Shown here: in pieces, positions 1 through 8,676 of the stretch
Position numbering within the stretch: position 1 is the first letter of the stretch
Layout: each line of letters opens with the position of its first letter
Origin: a virus
Direction: 5' to 3' (one strand)
Virus record (IMG/VR): IMGVR_UViG_3300022723_000019
Location: 1 to 35,437 of that record
DNA length: 35,437 nucleotides
Position numbers and translations under genes: made by a program
Notes under the pieces: generated by a model
The model's input: only the letters and a program-made list of their open reading frames with translations
Databases searched by the model: none
Told to the model about the DNA's origin: nothing

Positions 1-49
1 GCTCGATTTTTACGCGGACATATTTAGCACGCGGGGGGTAGACCATCCC

Positions 50-703
50 ATGAACAATCCCGGCAACGGTCTCCAGGTCACGTATCGAAAGACCTCAGAC
101 CTGATCGAGTACGAGAACAACGCTCGGACTCACTCGGACGAACAGATCGCCCAGATCGCGAACTCGATCAAGCAGTTCGGCTTCGTCAATCCAATTCTGA
201 TCGATCCCGGCAAGACCATAATCGCCGGTCACGGCAGGTGGGCCGCAGCGAATACCCTCGGCCTCGACGAAGTGCCTTGCATCACCGTGGGGTATCTCAA
301 CGACGAGCAGCGCAAGGCGTTGGTGATTGCCGACAACAAGCTGGCGCTGAATGCGAGTTGGGATTGGGACGTGCTGAAGTTCGAGTTGAACGCGCTCGCC
401 GCCGCAGAGTTCGACCTGGACACGGTCGGCTTTTCCGACGTGGAACTGAAGGCGTTCTTCGGGACCACTGCCGATGATCCCCGAAAAGAGTGGAAGGGGA
501 TGCCCGAATACGTGCAGGAAAACGCCGAGGCGTTCCGCTCGATCATCGTTCACTTTCACGATCAGAAGGGGGTCGATGAGTTCATCGAGAAAACAGGAAT
601 GAAGATCAGGCCATCGACGAAATACAGTTGGTATCCCGACATCGAGATCGACAGCGTCAGGGACTTGGGCTGGTCAACCGAAGACGAGGAGGGCGCGGAG
701 TGA
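50..703 (+). CDS. ParB/Srx-fold N-terminal domain protein
   Basis: The N-terminal half (about residues 10-100) has the ParB/sulfiredoxin-like pattern: NARTHSDEQI, a SIKQFGFVNPIL stretch, then IIAGHGRWAAA. In phages this domain is often fused to a DNA methyltransferase, but here no methyltransferase motif follows. Instead there is a C-terminal region with IVHFHD and TKYSWYP (about residues 155-205) that I recognise from other phage ParB-like proteins but cannot assign a function. The start is the first ATG in frame; the frame is open to base 1, so a longer N-terminus outside the window cannot be excluded. It overlaps the next gene by 4 bases. Role is inferred: DNA binding or nicking, possibly coupled to DNA modification or packaging. 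Confidence 0.8.
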   Translation: MNNPGNGLQVTYRKTSDLIEYENNARTHSDEQIAQIANSIKQFGFVNPILIDPGKTIIAGHGRWAAANTLGLDEVPCITVGYLNDEQRKALVIADNKLALNASWDWDVLKFELNALAAAEFDLDTVGFSDVELKAFFGTTADDPRKEWKGMPEYVQENAEAFRSIIVHFHDQKGVDEFIEKTGMKIRPSTKYSWYPDIEIDSVRDLGWSTEDEEGAE

Positions 704-1644
704 AGAAGATCATCGTGACAGGCGGGACCGGATTCATCGGGCGGTACGTGGTCGAGGAACTACACCGGAACGGGTATCACGTGATTCAGTTCGACAGGCA
801 CAAGCGTGACCTGGAGAGTATCGAGACGAATGGCCCGGTCGATCTATTCGTGGGCGACGTGATGAACAACCGGGACGTGACGGAAGCGTTCGCGCACGGT
901 CATGCGTTCGTGCATCTTGCGGCGGTACTCGGGACGCAGGAAACCATCGCGAACCCGATACCCGCAGCCGAGTCGAACCTGCTCGGTGGGCTCAACGTCT
1001 TGCAGGCGGCAGCGCAATACGAGGTGCCGGGTGTCTATATCGGCGTCGGCAATCACTGGATGAACAACACGTATTCGATCACGAAGACGATGATCGAGCG
1101 GTTCGTCGACATGTACAACAACGACCGGGGAACTTGCGTGAACATCGTACGGGCGATGAACGCCTACGGGCCACGGCAGATTCCCGCCGAGCCGTATGGT
1201 CCGGCGAAGGTACGCAAGATCACCCCGGCTTTCGCGTGTCGCGCACTGTCCGGTATCCCCGTCGAGGTATACGGCGACGGTCTCCAGGTCTCCGATATGA
1301 TTCACGTTCGCGACGTGGCGACTGCACTCGTGCTCGCGATGGAATGCGCCATGCTTGGCAAGCGATTGGAGAAGGTGGTCGAGATCGGGCCGGTCGATAA
1401 TTCGAGCGTGAACGAGGTCGCGAAACTGATCATCGAGATCGCCGGGAGCGAAGTACCGATCAAGCACCTGCCAATGCGTCCCGGGGAGATACCGGGATCG
1501 ACGGTCTGTGCGGATACCGACACGCTCGCGCAGATCGATATGGACCCCGCGTGCCTGATACCGCTCGAAGACGGGATGACGGAGACGGTCGAATACTTCC
1601 GAAACTATCTCCAGGAGACCGGATACTCGAACCATGAGCAGTAA
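700..1644 (+). CDS. NAD-dependent epimerase/dehydratase (extended SDR)
   Basis: This is an extended short-chain dehydrogenase of 314 residues. The Rossmann glycine motif GGTGFIG is at residues 8-14, the region HLAAVLG follows near residue 72, and the catalytic YSITK (Y125, K129) is intact. Enzymes of this family convert nucleotide-sugars by 4-epimerisation or dehydration; the exact substrate cannot be read from sequence. The GTG start at 700 overlaps the upstream stop (GTGA) and follows a GAGGAGGG ribosome-binding site, so I prefer it to in-frame ATGs further upstream, which would lie inside the ParB-like gene. It lies between a ParB-like gene and a glycosyltransferase, so it probably supplies the sugar donor for that transferase (inference). 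Confidence 0.85.
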   Translation: MKKIIVTGGTGFIGRYVVEELHRNGYHVIQFDRHKRDLESIETNGPVDLFVGDVMNNRDVTEAFAHGHAFVHLAAVLGTQETIANPIPAAESNLLGGLNVLQAAAQYEVPGVYIGVGNHWMNNTYSITKTMIERFVDMYNNDRGTCVNIVRAMNAYGPRQIPAEPYGPAKVRKITPAFACRALSGIPVEVYGDGLQVSDMIHVRDVATALVLAMECAMLGKRLEKVVEIGPVDNSSVNEVAKLIIEIAGSEVPIKHLPMRPGEIPGSTVCADTDTLAQIDMDPACLIPLEDGMTETVEYFRNYLQETGYSNHEQ

Positions 1645-2554
1645 GAGCCCGCCACAATTTCCGATCTACATTCCGTCGAAGGGACGCAGCGAGTCTCGCC
1701 TGACAATGAAGTGGTTCGAGAAGGTCGGGTGTCCGTACAACGTGGTGGTCGAGGAAGAAGATCACGATGACTATGTCGCGTCGCTCGACCCTGATCTGGC
1801 TCGCGTGATCATTCTGGATCCGAAGTATCAGGACGAGTACGACACGTGCGATCCGGGCAGTCGCGAGGCCGGTAAGCTGGTCGGCGCGGGAGCGGCAAGG
1901 AACTTCGCGTGGGAGCACTCGATGTCGGAGGGTCACGATTGGCATTGGGTGATAGACGACAATATCCGAGGGTTCTACCGCCTGAATCGCAACCGCAAGA
2001 TTCCGTTCCGTGACGCGGTCGTCTTCCGAATGATGGAGGACTTCGTGCTGCGATACACGAACGTCGCAATGGCGGGTCCGAACTACTATATGTTCGCGCC
2101 TCGCAAGCAGAAGTTTCCACCGTTCGCGACGAATACCCGCATCTATTCCTGCAACCTGATTCGCAACGACATTCCGTTCCGATGGCGAGGACGGCTCAAC
2201 GAGGACACGATCCTGAGTCTCGACATCTTGAAGGGCGGTTGGGCGACGATTCAGTTCTATACGTTCCTCGCGAAGAAGATGGTGACGCAGGTCGTCAAGG
2301 GCGGCTACACCGAGCAGTATCTCGACGAGGGAACGAAGGCGAAGACGCAGATACTCGTGAACGCTCATCCAGACGTGACCGAACTGGTGTGGAAGTTCTC
2401 GCGGTGGCACCATGAAGTGGACTACAGTCAGTTTCAGTTCACGAAGTTGGTCAAGCGCGATGACCTGGAGATACGGCCGGGCAACGACAGTTACGGCATG
2501 AGGTTAAGGGACTATGGGAAGACGCGGTCCGAAGCCGACTCCGCGCAATCTTAG
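1634..2554 (+). CDS. GT-A glycosyltransferase, TAGT (TET/JBP-associated)-like
   Basis: The 306-residue protein starts with a GT-A-like strand and loop, IYIPSKGR (residues 11-18). It has a metal/nucleotide-binding type motif WVIDDNI (105-111), in the place of a DxD motif, and an acidic RLNEDT segment (187-192) that would supply the catalytic acid. This combination resembles the phage TET/JBP-associated glycosyltransferase (TAGT) family, whose proposed role is adding sugar to hydroxymethylated bases in DNA. No TET/JBP oxygenase gene is visible in this window, so the acceptor base is open. It overlaps the epimerase by 11 bases and the small terminase by 41 bases, so the cassette is co-transcribed with packaging genes. 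The family call is from memory of motifs; a different GT-A family is the main alternative. Confidence 0.65.
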   Translation: MSSKSPPQFPIYIPSKGRSESRLTMKWFEKVGCPYNVVVEEEDHDDYVASLDPDLARVIILDPKYQDEYDTCDPGSREAGKLVGAGAARNFAWEHSMSEGHDWHWVIDDNIRGFYRLNRNRKIPFRDAVVFRMMEDFVLRYTNVAMAGPNYYMFAPRKQKFPPFATNTRIYSCNLIRNDIPFRWRGRLNEDTILSLDILKGGWATIQFYTFLAKKMVTQVVKGGYTEQYLDEGTKAKTQILVNAHPDVTELVWKFSRWHHEVDYSQFQFTKLVKRDDLEIRPGNDSYGMRLRDYGKTRSEADSAQS

Positions 2555-2933
2555 ACTCGTCAAGGGAATAGATCGCAAGGATCGAATCAATACCGACGAG
2601 CCAGAGGTTGAGGTAACGATACCCGACCCACCGGATCATCTGACCGAGGAGGAGGCCGACAAGTTTCGCGAGATGGGCGCGAAGCTGGCACGCATGCGCG
2701 TGATGTCGGATGCAGATGTCGATGCGCTGGCTCTTTACTGCGTGGCGTTCCTGCGGATGGTCGAGGCCGATAAACGAATCAGGGAAACGGGGATGATGAT
2801 CAAGAGCCCGAAGGGATACCCGATTCAGAATCCGTTCCTCGCGATCAGCAATCGAGCTCGTAAGGACTGCCAATCGATTCTAGCGGAGTTCGGGATGACG
2901 CCGAGTAGCCGAACGAGGGTGAAGGCGACGTGA
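2514..2933 (+). CDS. terS: terminase small subunit, P27-like
   Basis: The 139-residue protein has the P27-family layout: a basic Gly/Pro-rich start (MGRRGPKPTPRNLRLVKG), an acidic linker with proline pairs (PDPPDHLTEEE), then helices and a C-terminal SNRARKDCQSILAEFGMTPS segment, which is typical of the family's end. The small terminase recognises the packaging start site on phage DNA and loads the large subunit. The ATG at 2514 lies inside the end of the glycosyltransferase gene (41-base overlap), and the stop overlaps the large terminase start. Position directly before the large subunit supports the call. Confidence 0.9.
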   Translation: MGRRGPKPTPRNLRLVKGIDRKDRINTDEPEVEVTIPDPPDHLTEEEADKFREMGAKLARMRVMSDADVDALALYCVAFLRMVEADKRIRETGMMIKSPKGYPIQNPFLAISNRARKDCQSILAEFGMTPSSRTRVKAT

Positions 2934-4618
2934 GCCTCAAGACTGAAGCGCCACACGTTTACAAGGCGATTCAGTACGCAGATCGAGTCGTGGCCGGGAA
3001 GGAAGTCGCCGGTCTCCTGGAGATTAAAGCCTGCGAGAGATTCCTGAACGACCTCGACCGGGCAAGCGCGCCGTTCTATCTCGACTCCGCTGCCGCCGAG
3101 AAACCGTGCCGATACATCGAGCGACTTCGTCACATCAAGGGCGAGTGGGCGAAGCGGCGGGAGACCATCAAACTGGAACCGTGGCAGTGCTTCAACATCG
3201 TCAACGTGTTCGGGTGGATACTCGTCGAGGAAGCCGTGCGCAGGTTTCGGATGGCGTACACGGAAGTCGCCCGTAAGAACGCGAAGTCAACGCTCGCGGC
3301 AGGCGTCGGACTTTACATGGTGGACGAGGACGACGAGGCGGGTGCGGAGGTATACAGCGCGGCCACTACTCGAAATCAGGCCAAGATCGTATTCGGTATC
3401 GCTCAGGCGATGGCCCAACGGTGTCCCGAACTACCCTTAGAGGTGCGCGCTCACAACATTCATAACCTCGACAGGGCATCGAAGTTCGAGGCGCTTCACG
3501 CGCAGGGCGAAACTCTCGACGGTCATAACATTCACTGCGCGATCAACGACGAGCTCCACGCGTGGAAGAACCGAAGCGTGTACGACGTTATCGAGACCGC
3601 TACTGGTTCACGGACGCAGCCGCTGATCTACAACATCACGACGGCCGGAAGCGACACGAGCGGCGTGTGCTACGACACGCGCAGGTACATCGAGCGGATA
3701 CTGCTTGGCAAGACCGAGGACGACTCGGTGTTCGGAATCATCTACACGCTCGACAAGGAAGACGAGTGGAGCGACCGGAAGGTGTGGCGCAAGGCGAACC
3801 CGAACCTGAACGTGTCCGTGTACCCGATGGACTTGGAATCACTGGCGAAGAAGGCATCGGAGATCTCCAGTCAGCAGAACGCTTTTCTCACTAAACGAAT
3901 GAACGTGTGGGTCAACGCCGCCGAGGCGTGGATGAACATGCGGCAGTGGGAGGGGTGTTACGACGCTGGCCTGGAGATACAAGACTTCGAGCTCGAAGAT
4001 ACGTGGGCCGGAATCGACCTCGCTTCCAAGATCGACCTGAGTAGTCAGGCGCAGATATTCGCGAAGGAGATCGACGGAAAGGATCACCTGTACTGCTTCA
4101 TGCGTCACTGGTTGCCGGAAGCCGCGGTCGAGGAAGACCCGAACGGACTTTACGACGGTTGGGTGCGCGCCGGTCACATCAGAACCACTCCGGGAAACGT
4201 CATCGACGTGGACAAGATCGAGGACGACACCATCGAGGAAGTGGCAGCGCCGTTCAATCTGGTCTCGCTGGCGGTCGATCCGGGCCACAACTCCACGCAG
4301 TACGGGGTCCACATGGCGCAAGAATTAGGACCGATTGTTATCGACGTGCGTCCTACGGTGCTAAACTTCAGCGAGGCGATGAAGTGGCTCGAAGCCTACG
4401 TCAAGGACGGACGCTTTCACTTCTGCTGCCCCGTACTGACTTGGATGGTCTCGAACGTCGAGGTGAAGCGAGACCACAAGGACAATATCTATCCCCGGAA
4501 AAGTGCGCCGATGCGCAAGATCGACGGAGTGATCGCACTGCTGATGGCCATAAACCGCTACCGACTGGCGCTGGAAGGTGGCTCGATCTACAACGAGCGG
4601 GGAGTCGTTTCCGTATGA
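2930..4618 (+). CDS. terL: terminase large subunit
   Basis: This is the ATP-driven DNA packaging motor with a nuclease domain, 562 residues, the usual size. The Walker A-like ARKNAKST is at residues 114-121 and the Walker B-like CAINDELHAW at 203-212, where the acidic pair follows a hydrophobic strand. Aspartates in GIDLASKIDL (about 362) and LAVDPGHNS (about 445) fit the RNase H-like nuclease domain that cuts concatemers. The GTG start overlaps the small-subunit stop (GTGA). It belongs to the HK97/P27-associated terminase group rather than the lambda gpA type. Translationally coupled to the portal gene downstream (ATGA). Confidence 0.93.
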   Translation: MSLKTEAPHVYKAIQYADRVVAGKEVAGLLEIKACERFLNDLDRASAPFYLDSAAAEKPCRYIERLRHIKGEWAKRRETIKLEPWQCFNIVNVFGWILVEEAVRRFRMAYTEVARKNAKSTLAAGVGLYMVDEDDEAGAEVYSAATTRNQAKIVFGIAQAMAQRCPELPLEVRAHNIHNLDRASKFEALHAQGETLDGHNIHCAINDELHAWKNRSVYDVIETATGSRTQPLIYNITTAGSDTSGVCYDTRRYIERILLGKTEDDSVFGIIYTLDKEDEWSDRKVWRKANPNLNVSVYPMDLESLAKKASEISSQQNAFLTKRMNVWVNAAEAWMNMRQWEGCYDAGLEIQDFELEDTWAGIDLASKIDLSSQAQIFAKEIDGKDHLYCFMRHWLPEAAVEEDPNGLYDGWVRAGHIRTTPGNVIDVDKIEDDTIEEVAAPFNLVSLAVDPGHNSTQYGVHMAQELGPIVIDVRPTVLNFSEAMKWLEAYVKDGRFHFCCPVLTWMVSNVEVKRDHKDNIYPRKSAPMRKIDGVIALLMAINRYRLALEGGSIYNERGVVSV

Positions 4619-5868
4619 ATATCTTCAAACCGTCCACGTGGTTTCAGGGCGAGCAGGTAGAGGAAAAGTCAACGACGCTGACGCTGGATCAGGCGATCAA
4701 GCGATGGCTTTCGCTCACGAATACCATGTCGGGCGAACAGATCACGCCGGATACCGCACTGCGCGCTCCCACCGTTTTCGCGATCGCGACAGGACTCTCC
4801 AGGTCACTCGCCATGCTTCCGTTCGGCGTGCATCGCGACGAGTCCGAACCGGGACGCCGCAAGGTAGCGAAGCTGGACGCGCACCCGCTCGCACGACTGA
4901 TGCGCACTCCGAACGCTTGGCAGACTCCCTATGAATACTGGTCGCTCGTTGCAACGCGACTCGTGCTGTGGGGAGAGTATTACGCGATCAAGGGTCAGGC
5001 CGCGAACGGAGTCATCACGAACCTGATGCCGGTGATTCCGAGTAACGTCGATTCTGAGCAACTCGGGTCTGGCCGACTCCAGTTTCAGGTAACGATGTCG
5101 AACGGCGAGTACGTGACCGTGCCGCAGGAAAAGATGCATCGCATCGTGCTGTTCTCGACGGACGGCATACGCGGCGAGACACCCGTTCAGAACTGTAAAG
5201 AGACGATAGCAATGGAGATCGCCGCCGAGAAGTTCGGCGCGGCTACGTTCGGCTCAGGCGCAATCCCGAACGTCGTGTTGCGACACCCGTCACACTTCAA
5301 GGATGCAGATGCGGTCGAGCGATTCCGCGAGTCGTGGAATAAAGCCTTCAAGAAGAAGCGCGGAACGGCGGTCCTCGAGGACGGCATGGAAGTCGAGGCG
5401 ATGCAGATGAACAACGAGGAATCGCAGTTCATCGAGACCCGCAAGTTGCAGCGGTCGATCATCGCTGGCGCATGGGGCGTTCCACCGCATATCGTCGGTG
5501 ACCTGGAGAGGGCAACTTTCAGTAACATCGAGGAGCAGACGTTGAACATGCTGGTCGGCACGCTTCAGCCGTACATCGAGTGCATACTGTCTGCGGTCTC
5601 GCGCGATCTGATCTCTCCCTCCGACATCGGCAGTGGTGTATTCGCGTCCTTCGATACGAAGGCGCGAGTCAAGGGCGACATGAAGACTCGCAGCGAGTCG
5701 CTTGCGATTCAGCGTCAGAACGGCATCATCAGCGCCAACGAATGGCGCGCTATGGAAGGTCTCGACGCACGCGAGGACGATGAGGGCGACGACTACATGA
5801 CGCCCCTTAATTTCCGGTTATCAGACGAGGACGAGGACGATGTGGCGATAGACCAAGACGATCCCTAG
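4615..5868 (+). CDS. portal protein, HK97 family
   Basis: The protein (417 residues from this start) forms the dodecameric ring at the capsid vertex through which DNA enters and leaves. Family hallmarks seen are an N-terminal MNIFKPSTWF, the TALRAPTVFAIATGLSRSLAMLPF helix-rich region near residues 50-75, LMRTPNAWQTPYEYW, and GVPPHIVGDLERATFSNIEEQ near 290-310. The ATG at 4615 overlaps the terminase stop. The reading frame is open far upstream, but that extension lies inside the terminase gene and is rejected. The C-terminus is very acidic (DEDEDDVAIDQDDP). Confidence 0.93.
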   Translation: MNIFKPSTWFQGEQVEEKSTTLTLDQAIKRWLSLTNTMSGEQITPDTALRAPTVFAIATGLSRSLAMLPFGVHRDESEPGRRKVAKLDAHPLARLMRTPNAWQTPYEYWSLVATRLVLWGEYYAIKGQAANGVITNLMPVIPSNVDSEQLGSGRLQFQVTMSNGEYVTVPQEKMHRIVLFSTDGIRGETPVQNCKETIAMEIAAEKFGAATFGSGAIPNVVLRHPSHFKDADAVERFRESWNKAFKKKRGTAVLEDGMEVEAMQMNNEESQFIETRKLQRSIIAGAWGVPPHIVGDLERATFSNIEEQTLNMLVGTLQPYIECILSAVSRDLISPSDIGSGVFASFDTKARVKGDMKTRSESLAIQRQNGIISANEWRAMEGLDAREDDEGDDYMTPLNFRLSDEDEDDVAIDQDDP

Positions 5869-5883
5869 CAGCGATCCCGAGTA

Positions 5884-5900
5884 GTCACGCTGCGCGTGAC
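5884..5900. other. 7-bp hairpin between portal and protease genes
   Basis: GTCACGC and GCGTGAC flank a three-base loop in the 86-base spacer between portal and protease. No T-run follows on either strand, so it is not a typical intrinsic terminator. It could be an mRNA processing or stability element; nothing decides this. Confidence 0.4.
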
Positions 5901-5954
5901 GCGGTAACATTCGCGTACCGAGTTAATCAGCGCGGCCCGAACTGAGGGCACACT

Positions 5955-6602
5955 ATGCAAGCATTGAACAAGGGCAGAGCGTTTGCGGTTGACGTGAAGG
6001 ACGTTACGTCCGAGGGGCAGATAGCGGGATACGGAAGCGTGTTCGGCAACGTCGATCAGGGCTTCGACATCGTCGAGCCGGGATCATTCGACAAGTCTCT
6101 CGAAACACGCGGGATGCCGAAGATGCTATTCGGTCACGATATGTGGGAACCGCCGATAGGCAAGTGGACGAAGGCCGGGGAAGACAAGGACGGCCTGGCG
6201 TTAGAAGGCTCACTGAACATGGACACGCAGCGCGGATCGGAAATCCACGCTGGACTAAAGATGGGAACACTCGACGGACTGTCGATTGGATTCTTGCTGA
6301 AGGACTCCGAAGTAGACAAGCGGGGTATTCGGCACATCAAGGAAGTAGATTTATTCGAGGTGTCAGTCGTCACCTTCCCGATGAACGAGTTAGCGCGCGT
6401 CGATGCGGTCAAGCAACTCGTAGACGACGGCATCTCGAAGCGCACGCTGGAACGAATACTGCGGGACGCAGGTTTCACAGGGGCGCAGGCGAAGGCTCTC
6501 ATTGCAGAGGGCTACAACGGAATCGCACCCCGGGACGGGTTATGCGAACAGGAAAAGGAAGCGGAAGTGGTTCGGGACACTCTGCGATCATTGTTCAAGT
6601 AA
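5955..6602 (+). CDS. HK97-type prohead (maturation) protease
   Basis: This 215-residue protein matches the HK97 prohead protease family (a herpesvirus-assemblin-like serine protease). Seen are GSVFGNVDQGFDIVEPGSF (residues 27-45), LFGHD with the presumed catalytic His61, LDGLSIGF with the presumed nucleophile Ser110, and FEVSVVTFPMN near 134-144. It is expected to cleave the capsid N-terminal delta region and itself during prohead maturation. It has its own spacer with a GAGGG ribosome-binding site and is followed 13 bases later by the capsid gene. Confidence 0.92.
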   Translation: MQALNKGRAFAVDVKDVTSEGQIAGYGSVFGNVDQGFDIVEPGSFDKSLETRGMPKMLFGHDMWEPPIGKWTKAGEDKDGLALEGSLNMDTQRGSEIHAGLKMGTLDGLSIGFLLKDSEVDKRGIRHIKEVDLFEVSVVTFPMNELARVDAVKQLVDDGISKRTLERILRDAGFTGAQAKALIAEGYNGIAPRDGLCEQEKEAEVVRDTLRSLFK

Positions 6603-6615
6603 CGGAGACCAAGTA

Positions 6616-7935
6616 ATGGACCTCAAGGAAATGAAGGCGCTCTTCGATGAAGTGAAGACCGACTTCGAAACATTCAAGGCCGCGAACGACGCGCGTCTCG
6701 ACAAGATCGAGAAGGGCGAGGGCATCGCGGAAATCGTTGAAAAGCTGGAAAAGATCGAGACGAACATCGACGAGACACAAGTCGAGTACGAAGCGACCAT
6801 CCAGAAGATGAGCGCGGCGAACGAACGCATCGAAAAGTTGGAAGGTCAACTCGATACGGTCGGTCTCGTTGGCGCAGACGGCAAGCCGATCCGCAAGGAT
6901 CTCCAGGAATACGACAAGGTGTTCGATTCGTGGATGCGGTCAGCAGCGCAGTACGGCGGCAAACAAGCCGACCCGGACCTGACGAAGAAGCTGATCGAAA
7001 TGGCGAAGGAAATTCCCGAGTACAAGGACATCGCGACGACGACTGGTGCTGCCGGTGGTTTCGCGGTTCCCGAGCAGATCGCACGCGACATCGCGGATCA
7101 GGTTCGGGAACTGTCTCCGCTTCGGGACGTCGTTCGAGTCGTGACCGTAGGCACTTCCGACTACAAGGAACTGCTCAACATTCACGGCGAGAGTTCCGGC
7201 TGGGTAGGTGAGACCGGTACACGTACCTCGACCGCCTCGCCGACGCTGCGCGAGAGGACTCCGACTGCCGGCACGCTGTATGCGTACCCGCAGGCAACTG
7301 AGGAATCGATGGACGACATCTTCTTCGATGTTGGTGCGTTCATTACCGACGCGGTTGCATTGGAGTTCGCGATTCAGGAAGGAACGGCTGTCGTTTCCGG
7401 CAACGGAACCAACAAGCCGACCGGCATTCTGGACGGCACGCCCGTAACCACTGACGACGACGCTTCCCCAGTTCGTTCGGCAGAGGTGATCGAGTACCTG
7501 CCAATCGGAACCGGCTCTCCTGTCGCACTGTCTGCCGACGCGTTCTTCGACATCGTCTACGGCCTGAAGGAGCAGTACGCGATGAACGCGATGTGGCTGA
7601 TGAACCGCACCGTGACCGGCGCAGTTCGGAAGCTGAAGGACTCGCAGAGTCAGTACCTGTGGGCGCCGGGTCTTCAGGCCGGTGAACCCGCGACACTGTT
7701 GGGTCATCCCCATCGCGCTATCGGCGCGCTGGCGAACCTGACCGCAGACGCGCATCCGGTACTGTTCGGTGACTTCAAACGCGGCTACGTAATGACAGAT
7801 CGCGTCGGTCTGCGCGTGACGGTCGATGCCAACATAACGACTCCGGGCTACATCAAGTGGTACGTTCGGAAGCGGGTTGGCGGCATCATCAAGGACAACA
7901 ACGCGATCAAGGCCGGTAAGTTCGCAGTCAGCTAA
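6616..7935 (+). CDS. major capsid protein, HK97 fold
   Basis: The start is ATG 6616, behind ACGGAG; the frame is open upstream but only inside the protease gene. Residues 1 to about 75 form a charged heptad-rich coiled coil (LDKIEKGEGIAEIVEKLEK and onward), the delta scaffold domain that the protease just upstream should remove. The remainder carries HK97-type landmarks: ATTTGAAGGFAVPEQIARDI, LRDVVRVVTVG, AYPQATEESMDD, GNGTNKPTGIL, MNRTVTGAVRKL, and the C-terminal FGDFKRGYVMTDRVGLRV. At 439 residues, length is typical. It should form the icosahedral shell. Confidence 0.94.
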   Translation: MDLKEMKALFDEVKTDFETFKAANDARLDKIEKGEGIAEIVEKLEKIETNIDETQVEYEATIQKMSAANERIEKLEGQLDTVGLVGADGKPIRKDLQEYDKVFDSWMRSAAQYGGKQADPDLTKKLIEMAKEIPEYKDIATTTGAAGGFAVPEQIARDIADQVRELSPLRDVVRVVTVGTSDYKELLNIHGESSGWVGETGTRTSTASPTLRERTPTAGTLYAYPQATEESMDDIFFDVGAFITDAVALEFAIQEGTAVVSGNGTNKPTGILDGTPVTTDDDASPVRSAEVIEYLPIGTGSPVALSADAFFDIVYGLKEQYAMNAMWLMNRTVTGAVRKLKDSQSQYLWAPGLQAGEPATLLGHPHRAIGALANLTADAHPVLFGDFKRGYVMTDRVGLRVTVDANITTPGYIKWYVRKRVGGIIKDNNAIKAGKFAVS

Positions 7936-7970
7936 TCCCTGTTCATCCTCCAACCGAGGGCAGGCACCGA

Positions 7971-7999
7971 GGATCGGGTCACAGGACGTGGCTCGATCC
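7971..7999. other. inverted repeat between capsid gene and accessory cassette
   Basis: GGATCG (7971-7976) pairs with CGATCC (7994-7999) across a 17-base loop, just 11 bases before the next ATG. No T-run follows. It may act as an attenuator or processing site that lowers expression of the accessory cassette below that of the capsid gene. This is inference only. Confidence 0.35.
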
Positions 8000-8010
8000 C
8001 CACTTACAAC

Positions 8011-8676
8011 ATGATCGAGCAGCGATACACTCACGGCGCGGCAGTGTTAATCGCAGGCGGCCCCTCCCTGACTCGGGAGCAGGTCGAAGCGTGCAGACCG
8101 CTACACGACGAAGGTCAGTTAGCTGCCTTCGGGTGCAACGACGCATATCGCATCTGCGATTATCTCGACGTTCTCTACGCTGCCGACTACCTCTGGATTC
8201 ACCATCACTTCGACGAAGTCTCCAGGTCTTCGATCTCGAAGCTGTACACGTCGAGGGAAGATCGCAACGACCAGTTCCCGCAGTGGACGCAGGTCACGGT
8301 CGATTCGACGGGCTACGGTTTCAGCGAAGATCGCACTATGCTATGGAGCGGCCATCACGGCGGCTATCAACTCATTCAACTGGCGTACCTGAGCGGCATC
8401 ACGACGATGCTTCTGATCGGGTACGACGGAACGAGCGGAGGAAATCACTGGTTCGGGCCACACCCGACACCGGGGATGAATCTGCAAGGGAACTACGAGG
8501 GCAAGTGGAACGAATGCCACGACGTACTCGCGCAGCGCGCGCGATCCCTCGGAGTGACCATTATCAACTGCTCGCCGGGATCGCGGATCGGTGCTTATCC
8601 GCGTCTTGATTTAGCGAGCGCACTGGAGGCCATCAATGACACACCCGGAAAAGTGGAAGTACGAAAAGTGCTATGA
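8011..8676 (+). CDS. Rossmann-like protein, DUF115/sialyltransferase-like
   Basis: The protein begins with a strand then AGGPSLT (residues 15-21), followed by GCNDAYRICDYLDVLYAADYLW (41-62) and a C-terminal half with LLIGYDGTSGGNHWFG. The GGPSL start and the Cys-Asn block resemble the MptE-like/DUF115 and CstII-type sialyltransferase folds, which phages carry as putative glycosyltransferases (the so-called norphogenetic proteins). Substrate is unknown. The ATG at 8011 has no visible Shine-Dalgarno; I found no better start. It overlaps the methyltransferase by 41 bases, so the three genes 8011-10053 form one cassette placed between capsid and connector genes, where it could decorate virion proteins or a glycan. 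Confidence 0.6.
   Translation: MIEQRYTHGAAVLIAGGPSLTREQVEACRPLHDEGQLAAFGCNDAYRICDYLDVLYAADYLWIHHHFDEVSRSSISKLYTSREDRNDQFPQWTQVTVDSTGYGFSEDRTMLWSGHHGGYQLIQLAYLSGITTMLLIGYDGTSGGNHWFGPHPTPGMNLQGNYEGKWNECHDVLAQRARSLGVTIINCSPGSRIGAYPRLDLASALEAINDTPGKVEVRKVL

Noticed and set aside
1460-2413. Leftward open frame of 317 codons opposite the epimerase and glycosyltransferase genes
   Set aside because: It spans two recognised genes on the other strand and has shadow-type composition. The same applies to the long antisense frames at 844-1635, 3839-4321 and 28505-29155.
4159-4614. N-terminal extension of the portal protein
   Set aside because: The frame is open but lies within the terminase gene; the portal starts at ATG 4615 with the ATGA overlap and a usual N-terminus.
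6940-8034. Long leftward open frame (364 codons) opposite the capsid gene
   Set aside because: It is the complement of a well-recognised capsid gene, rich in Arg, His and Val, without recognisable motif or ribosome-binding site. High GC content makes such antisense frames common.
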